Below, one piece after another: positions 59,101-64,000 of a stretch of 64,000 nucleotides of DNA. The position numbers were made by a program, and so were the translations under genes. This stretch comes from Absidia repens (Eukaryota; Mucoromycota; Mucoromycetes; Mucorales; Cunninghamellaceae): NCBI GenBank assembly GCA_002105175.1, contig MCGE01000020.1, positions 620,001 through 684,000 of the forward strand, written 5' to 3'. The number at the start of each line of letters is the position of its first letter. Within the stretch, counting starts at the first letter, position 1. Under the pieces are notes generated by a model, which saw only the letters and a program-made list of their open reading frames with translations, did no database searches and was not told the origin of the DNA.

Positions 59101-59179
59101 CCCGGATGATGAAGATGATGAGGATGATGATGTTCCTTTAGGCGGACAACACCAAACTACTACTACACCAAAACATTAG
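56143..59179 (+). CDS. PH-domain protein, Skg3/Caf120-like, frame broken by one base
   Basis: The coding sequence runs 56143 to about 56801 in one frame and about 56802-58511 in another; an intron at 58512-58588 precedes the last exon, 58589-59179. The first part has acidic and Gln-rich tracts, then a PH domain (DKVYLEGYLMKMN to RFLFQPADSSPAALW) with a long insert. The second frame continues at once with YAMRLSCFEWARIHQIYT, then GFVQVRFTGATDWQKYWTVV, the second PH-like part. PH-like and split-PH modules in this order resemble yeast Skg3/Caf120, which are linked to CCR4-NOT. The C-terminal half is low complexity: acidic runs, then a coiled basic segment, then Met-rich repeats (MDPRMSMMPP, GQMPMM). 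No GT...AG intron spans the switch near TTTGGTATA. A missing G would explain it. It is either an assembly error or a recent mutation. Confidence 0.75.
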
Positions 59180-60225
59180 ATTAGACTTACCCCCCTCGAC
59201 CCACCCCGCCATACATACTTATAGTTTACAGGTTTATCTCTTTTGTCTCTTCCTCTTCCCTCCTCCCCCCCCCTTCTACACATTAGCTTTATTTTATTTA
59301 TTATACTTACCTGTATTGAAAAATATTATTCCCACTTGACTTTTTTAAAAATTATTTAATAAACAAAAAATCAATCATTGATTATTTACATTTGAATGTA
59401 GAAATTCGATGCTAATGAAATGGAGCTCTGTTATTGTCTTTTTGTTTATATATAAAGAATTCTTTTTTGAAGGAGATGGTGTATACTGTATGTAGTGGTT
59501 ACTTGGGCATGCGGGGGGAAGATGGATTGAAAATGATTCAATGTACTGTACTGTACATCGAATGTTGACAGTCAATACCTGAGGGGAAAAATTGGCTGCA
59601 CTACCGCTGTGGCAGATAATGCATTTTGCTGTAGCAATGTTACCATTTTTTATAATGGCGTGGTATGCTTATGCTGCCAAATGTAAACTATTATGCACAA
59701 GCAATACTGACTGTGTCAAAATATTACATTTATACAAGAAGACGCTGCAATAAGGCACTTTTGTATTTAAGTGTGCAATATTTAGAAATATACTCGCGAC
59801 TAAAAGGTTACAGCCAATCATTCTGATGGTCGTACTCTACATAGTTTTTTTTTTTTTTTTTTTTTTTTTTTGTGCCTGATTCATAATATTTAAAACAGAA
59901 TGATTCTATTGCTGTTGTGATAAAGCAATAGATCCACAATAGAAGTATTTTTGAGTGCTCAACATTCCACAGAAATTGTTGGATATCATGCTCACTGTAA
60001 ATCAATTCTTAATACAGAACTTCCCATTCCCAATATATCCCGGCTAGACAAAAGTAAATCAAAGTATCAAAAAAAAAAAATTTATTGATCAAATATTTAT
60101 ATAGAAAAAGACAATAAAAGGACATAGAATAATGAAAGGATATACTATAATACAAAAACAAATTCTATGATCTAAGGTTTTCCTAAACTACTTCTATTAC
60201 TACAAGCAGATATAAATCACCAGAT
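59180..60225. other. Intergenic, convergent 3' flanks
   Basis: AT-rich DNA between two converging genes, with a C-run near 59267-59273, a TACTGTAC repeat near 59545 and a T-run of about 25 at 59847-59871. No gene, RNA or shared repeat recognised. Confidence 0.4.
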
Positions 60226-61347
60226 CTATTCTACACCAGTAAATGCAATCCAATTTTGCCTTGTTTTCATCACCGTGTCATGGAGAGACCAATTTTTTGC
60301 TTGCGCCACCAGCGAAGCTATGCATACCATATTGTAATCCAGGGACGTCGGAGAGTTGAGGTCGGTTTCAATCAGCAGTTGATCGTCAGGCACGGCTTGG
60401 ATCAGCTGTGACAGTTTTTTCCAGCCCAGTCTTGCATTGATGGCGATCGAAAACGAGACATATACCTTGACATGACGCCACTTGAAAAATTGGTCCAAAC
60501 TTGCAGGCTTTCCACCAAAAGAATGGAGACACACCCGTAGTACTGATGTTGTTGCCGTTGCTGTTGTTACAGTTTTGGATTTCCCTAGTTGTTGATTGAT
60601 GGATTGTAAAATGGCCATCAAGTGACCTTGGCTTTGCACACAATGGAAACTGACGGCACGATCCAGCTGTAGGGCGAGATCCAATTGAAGACGCAAAATG
60701 GTGCACTGATGATCAATGTCGCATACCACGTTGGTTGGTTTGACGCCATGCCATTCGATCGCTCCGCCTGGTAAAAGTCGCGCCGATCGATCCAATCCCA
60801 CTTCCCCTAATAATGCGTGCGGGTGACGTTTCAGCTGCTGTTCCAAGTGTGGGTACCAGTCGGAAAAGGGAATGGGCGCGGCGAGTTGTGAGATGAGTTG
60901 TTGCTTTTCTGTGTCATCGGGCCCATCGAGCACATGTTGATAATGCTCCTGCTGTTGCTGCTGGTGTTTCACCCCTTCTTCATTGGCTTGAGGATCGCCT
61001 TCTTGCGGTGGTGCCAACCGATACACATACCAAGGATGAATCCCAAAACAAGGGACACACCGAGAATGAGAATCCACATCTGTCGTTGAGTCATTATTGT
61101 TGTTGTCGCTGCTGCTACTGTTGGATGATGCTGCTACCATTTCAACCGTTTCCCAGTCATCTTGGCGCACCCCCATCAATGTAATATGCCCCGTTCGTAG
61201 TTGTTGTATTTCGTCCAGCCGTTGTTTATCATCATGAGCATGGCAGTGAGCATCGCAAAGAAATGGGTACCATTCTTCCTTGAAATCGCCAATAGGTGTA
61301 TCGTCAGTGAGAGGATCTATGGAGACTGTTGGAGATTCACCGCACAT
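60226..61347 (-). CDS. TatD-family metal-dependent hydrolase (Scn1-like)
   Basis: A single exon encoding 373 aa from the ATG at 61345-61347. The family folds as a TIM barrel that binds one or two metals and includes DNases and phosphoesterases. Visible motifs are the N-terminal metal motif DAHCHAHDD (H34, H36), GIHPWY, LLGEVGLDRSARL with the conserved Glu, VSFHCVQSQGHLM, RVCLHSFGG, YVSFSIAIN and the C-terminal LLIETDLNSP with its metal-binding Asp. The order matches TatD. The divergence and length are closer to fungal Scn1 (Cut9-interacting protein) than to bacterial TatD (about 260 aa). Low-complexity inserts (Ser/Asn and Gln/His runs) interrupt the barrel. An AG just before the AAAAACATG start could be the end of a 5' UTR intron. 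Repeat copy D lies upstream. Confidence 0.9.
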   Translation of the reverse strand: MCGESPTVSIDPLTDDTPIGDFKEEWYPFLCDAHCHAHDDKQRLDEIQQLRTGHITLMGVRQDDWETVEMVAASSNSSSSDNNNNDSTTDVDSHSRCVPCFGIHPWYVYRLAPPQEGDPQANEEGVKHQQQQQEHYQHVLDGPDDTEKQQLISQLAAPIPFSDWYPHLEQQLKRHPHALLGEVGLDRSARLLPGGAIEWHGVKPTNVVCDIDHQCTILRLQLDLALQLDRAVSFHCVQSQGHLMAILQSINQQLGKSKTVTTATATTSVLRVCLHSFGGKPASLDQFFKWRHVKVYVSFSIAINARLGWKKLSQLIQAVPDDQLLIETDLNSPTSLDYNMVCIASLVAQAKNWSLHDTVMKTRQNWIAFTGVE

Positions 61348-61769
61348 GTTTTTCTGTGGAAGAAGAAAAAAAAAAATCCTTTGAGCGTCTTTTAATCCCC
61401 GGTCGTTGCCAAATTCAAAAATGAAATCTGGAGCAAGGTTTGGAACGCTGCCACTTTGCGTTCCCAAATTCAAATAAATAAAAAAAAAAGAAAAGATTTT
61501 ATCACATGTCCAAAAAAAAAAAAAACTGATTGACGTACCGTATAATCGATCGATTCTCCACATAGTATTGATACATTTGTTTGGTGCATGATTGATATAT
61601 TTGCTTTATAAGAATATGGAAAAAAGTGGTACTTAATATGATTATTCTAATGTGTGTTGCCATTTCATATCTAGCAAACCAGTGGCCTTCTGGTATTTTG
61701 TGTTGTTTTTTGTTTTGTTTTTACATTGAAATGAAAAGGGTTATCGAGCTGCAATTCAGCGGGACGCGA
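61348..61769. promoter_or_regulatory. Upstream region of the TatD gene
   Basis: AT-rich upstream DNA with A-runs near 61365-61376 and 61480-61490. It leads directly into repeat copy D. No ORF of note. Confidence 0.4.
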
Positions 61770-62815
61770 AGAAAGGTTGAAATCCCGCCCACGTGAATAT
61801 TTATTTATTTTACCCCCAATTTTTTTTTTTACCCCGCCTGCCCTCTCTCTTTCTTTCTTTTCTTTTTTTTTTCTTCACCATTCAACTTCAACAGGGTCAT
61901 AATGGACTTAGATTAGTGTCAGGACTAGTTTAGAAGGGTTTTCAGCTCAGGGATTACAACATGCATGGGGAAGCCCTTTCATTTTGGATTCAGGATTTAG
62001 GGCCCACAATTAGCTGACTTTTTTTGGAGGGTCTTCATTAGCTTAGTTTACTGTTAGTTTGCCCATAGTTTGTCTCTATATCAGAATAAAATATATCTCG
62101 TTTATTATTCATTTGTTTCAATGAAAAAATGTCCCATTAGTCTCTCTCATTTCTTTTATTGTATTTGTAAAATATAACAGATCCTAGTTTACACGTTGCT
62201 GAAAGATCCCTCTCATGCATTACACATGTACATCCTTTTTTAATGTAACCGTTTTTTTCTCTTTTCCCATTCCCTATACAATTGCGCCCTTGTTTAAAAA
62301 AATTCCATGCTTTTAGTTTAGTGTTTGACCGTTACATATGTTTCAATAAAATATACCTTTTCTTTACCATACTCTGACTCACTAGATAATAATCAAAATA
62401 CTATTGTGACCATTTTGTGAATGTCCTATCAAACACTTTCTTTCTACTTTCCTCACCCACCTATTATTGAATATTTTTTCCCCATTCAGAGTGCCACCAA
62501 CTGGTTGACTCCATTTAACTTCCATTAATAATACTAATGAATTTAGCCTGCGTTGTGAGTGTAGCCCAACAATAGTTCTTTTTTTTCGGCTTACCTTGTT
62601 TGATTACTTTTTTTCTCCCCCCCCCTGGAGTCCCCAGAAAATTGGTCTGCTGTTCTAGGTCACTTGATGAAATGTGATCCTATTTCGGCTTTATCATTCA
62701 TATTATTCAATATAGACCATTCACACCAGCGGACTATCCCATAAATTATTATTATGGTCTCCACGAGACTAGTCATACTATATATATATATATTACGTAT
62801 GGTATAATGAAATGC
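61770..62815 (+). repeat. Interspersed repeat, copy D
   Basis: Head ends in GGTTGAAATCCCGCCCACGT (61784 onward), close to a pol III B box, followed by GAATATTTATTTA and a T-run at 61820-61829. Core at about 61900-62000 with ATTAGTGTCAGGACTAG and a stem 61936-61943 / 61969-61976 that uses two G.T pairs. The 3' part contains AATGAAAAAATGTCCCATTA, TTTCAATAAAATATACC and CATACTCTGACTCACTAGAT, as in copies A and C. The end shares GGTCACTT, ATTCATATTA and an AT-repeat with copy B. Confidence 0.82.
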
Positions 62816-63254
62816 ATAAAAACCCAAGTTTCAACAGAAATGGAACCCCCTTTAACCCCTAACAACCCAGTAAAATGAAGGTATCGAAGGTCCAGAGTAA
62901 TGGTAGAGCGGTTTATTATTTTTTGATAGAAGTAAATTGATATTATAAATACTAATTATAAGGTACAATAGTATAATGTTCTAAACGATGTGGCAATAAT
63001 AACCAAACCAAAAAAAAAAAAAAAGGGGGGGGGCACTTGAAAAATCTAAATGAACGATATACCTCTATCAGGTCACATTTTGTTCGAGGATAGACACTGG
63101 GTATATTGGATTTTTGGGTCCCCAAAAAAAAAGTCAACTATTGTTTTTGAAATATGAGATGATTTAATAATTACAGAGATGAAAATAGTGGGAAGGGTAT
63201 GAAAGAAAGCATGATGATTTCTAGATATGTTGAAAAAAAAAAAAAAAGGTCTAT
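62816..63254. other. Intergenic
   Basis: AT-rich spacer with an A14-G8 block at about 63010-63030 and an A-run at 63234-63247. It includes the 3' UTR of the small minus-strand gene. Nothing else recognised. Confidence 0.4.
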
Positions 63255-63614
63255 CTAGTGACTTGAAGAAGGACGACGAAGAGGGGCGGCGGTTAAAAAA
63301 ACCAAAGTGGCGATGGAAGCATCATCATCATTGTTGTTGTCTTTATCGCCTTCTTCTTGATCATCATCATCATTATCATCGTAGTTGTTGGATACAATCG
63401 CGGGTGTCCAATCCAAAGAAATAGATGAAGTGTGGTACGATGGATGGAGTACAATGGCACCATTAGCCTTGACACGCACAGATGGCTGATCATGAAGCGA
63501 CCTTGCATTGGGCATCGTTGTGTTGATTTTACGTAATAATTTACATTGTTCTTTGAAATGGTACGATAAGATGTCATGACAATCCATTCGACTCGATTGA
63601 AAAAACCGTCGCAT
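63255..63614 (-). CDS. Small protein of unknown function, possibly mitochondrial
   Basis: A single-exon ORF. I prefer the start at 63612-63614 (MRRFFQSSRMDCH), because it begins with a short basic, aromatic stretch like a mitochondrial presequence; an in-frame ATG 19 codons upstream (63669-63671) would add a hydrophobic segment (FHLFCFPLSLLLIS). The shorter form is 119 aa. Seen are a Lys/Arg-rich region, RVKANGAIVLHPSYHT and SISLDWTPAI, then a highly acidic Asp/Asn tract (DDNDDDDQEEGDKDNNNDDD) and a short hydrophobic end (ASIATLVFLTAAPLRRPSSS). I do not recognise the family. The acidic low-complexity tract matches other proteins in the window. It could be a truncated reading of a spliced gene. 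Confidence 0.5.
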   Translation of the reverse strand: MRRFFQSSRMDCHDILSYHFKEQCKLLRKINTTMPNARSLHDQPSVRVKANGAIVLHPSYHTSSISLDWTPAIVSNNYDDNDDDDQEEGDKDNNNDDDASIATLVFLTAAPLRRPSSSH

Positions 63615-63671
63615 GTTTTGAGAAATAAGTAAAAGTGAAAGGGGAAAGCAAAACAAATGAAAATCATCCAA

Positions 63672-64000
63672 ATGTCATTTATATGCTATATATATATATA
63701 GATAACCAGTTCAGGCAACCTGCACGTAAAGAAACAAGTTTTTTTTTTTTTAGAGTTGGATTTTATTCTTTTGGTAATCAAGTCTCTGACTGAACGATAA
63801 TTGAGGCGCTTTTTTTCTTTTTTCTTTTTGGTTAATCTTTCATCCTAGTACTTAGAAAATACATTTTTCAGGAGACTTTTTCGATTAGTTATTTCGGTCT
63901 CCTTTTTTTCCTGGGAAAAAAAAAAATGATGTGTGATGATCGCTTGTGACAGACTAGAACATTCAATTATAGAAATGATAGTTTGATATTTTATTTATAT
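63672..64000. other. Right window edge, upstream of the small minus-strand gene
   Basis: AT-rich DNA with T-runs near 63740 and 63810 and no recognisable coding sequence. A gene may continue beyond the window. Confidence 0.35.

Noticed and set aside
4495..62815. Interspersed repeats as solo LTRs or DNA transposons
   Set aside because: I found no TG...CA ends, no terminal inverted repeats and no flanking target duplication for any copy by eye. Boundaries are uncertain, so this is a provisional rejection.
63255..63671. Assignment of the small end gene to the mitochondrial Kgd4/MRPS36 family
   Set aside because: The RVKANG...LHP segment is loosely reminiscent of it, but the family's conserved C-terminal motif is absent, so I left it as unknown.
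1..64000. CRISPR arrays, rRNA operons, bacterial insertion sequences or prophage
   Set aside because: No regularly spaced direct repeats with unique spacers, no rRNA-like conserved blocks, and no transposase or phage-like ORF. The genes are spliced and eukaryotic.

Overview
The window is nuclear DNA of a filamentous fungus, most likely an early-diverging Mucoromycota species (Mucorales-like). The support is indirect: compact genes with many 50-120 bp GTAAGT...TAG introns, AT-rich intergenic DNA full of A/T homopolymers, and a gene set (Mucorales-style GPI-anchored chitin deacetylase, Kre9/Knh1-like protein, DGAT2, ADP1-type ABCG transporter, DRE2, UTP20) that fits that group. Species cannot be fixed by eye. 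Gene models were built by joining exons by hand; each join kept the reading frame and ended at a single stop, with two exceptions described below.

Layout. 0.4-9 kb: SmE spliceosomal protein (-), Ssb-type Hsp70 (+), an IRG-like (p47-type) GTPase (-) and RanBP1 (+). 9.7-19.2 kb: a C2/proline-rich Inn1/Fic1-like protein (+), a ricin-B/beta-trefoil lectin with a long proline-rich tail (-), a 177-bp hAT-type MITE, a frameshifted gene remnant, a glycine-rich GPI-anchored wall protein (-), and a second beta-trefoil protein (+) that shares intron positions with the first. 22.9-32.2 kb: a Kre9/Knh1-like GPI protein (+), a chitin deacetylase (-), a membrane-anchored alpha/beta hydrolase (-) and, divergently from it, DGAT2 (+). 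33-44.5 kb: an EGF-containing ABCG transporter (-), a protein of unknown family (-), two sets of local tandem duplications, DRE2 (+) and ketopantoate hydroxymethyltransferase (+). 46.3-59.2 kb: the giant ribosome-biogenesis protein UTP20 (-), divergent from a PH-domain protein (+) whose frame is broken by one base. 60.2-63.7 kb: a TatD-family hydrolase (-) and a small unknown protein (-).

Four same-strand copies of one roughly 0.7-1.1 kb non-coding repeat sit between genes near 4.5, 20.0, 45.0 and 61.8 kb. They share an approximately 90-bp core with an inverted repeat whose base pairing is kept in all four copies, partly through G.U pairs. Three copies also carry a segment resembling a pol III B box before a T-run. 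This family is the best candidate for something undescribed here.

Functionally this is mostly a housekeeping neighbourhood: splicing (SmE), translation-linked folding (Hsp70), nuclear transport (RanBP1), Fe-S assembly (DRE2), pantothenate synthesis (PanB) and rRNA processing (UTP20). It also has a surface and wall theme between 9.7 and 27.9 kb (Inn1-like, two lectin-fold proteins, glycine-rich GPI protein, Kre9-like protein, chitin deacetylase) and a lipid pair (hydrolase and DGAT2) sharing one 324-bp intergenic region.
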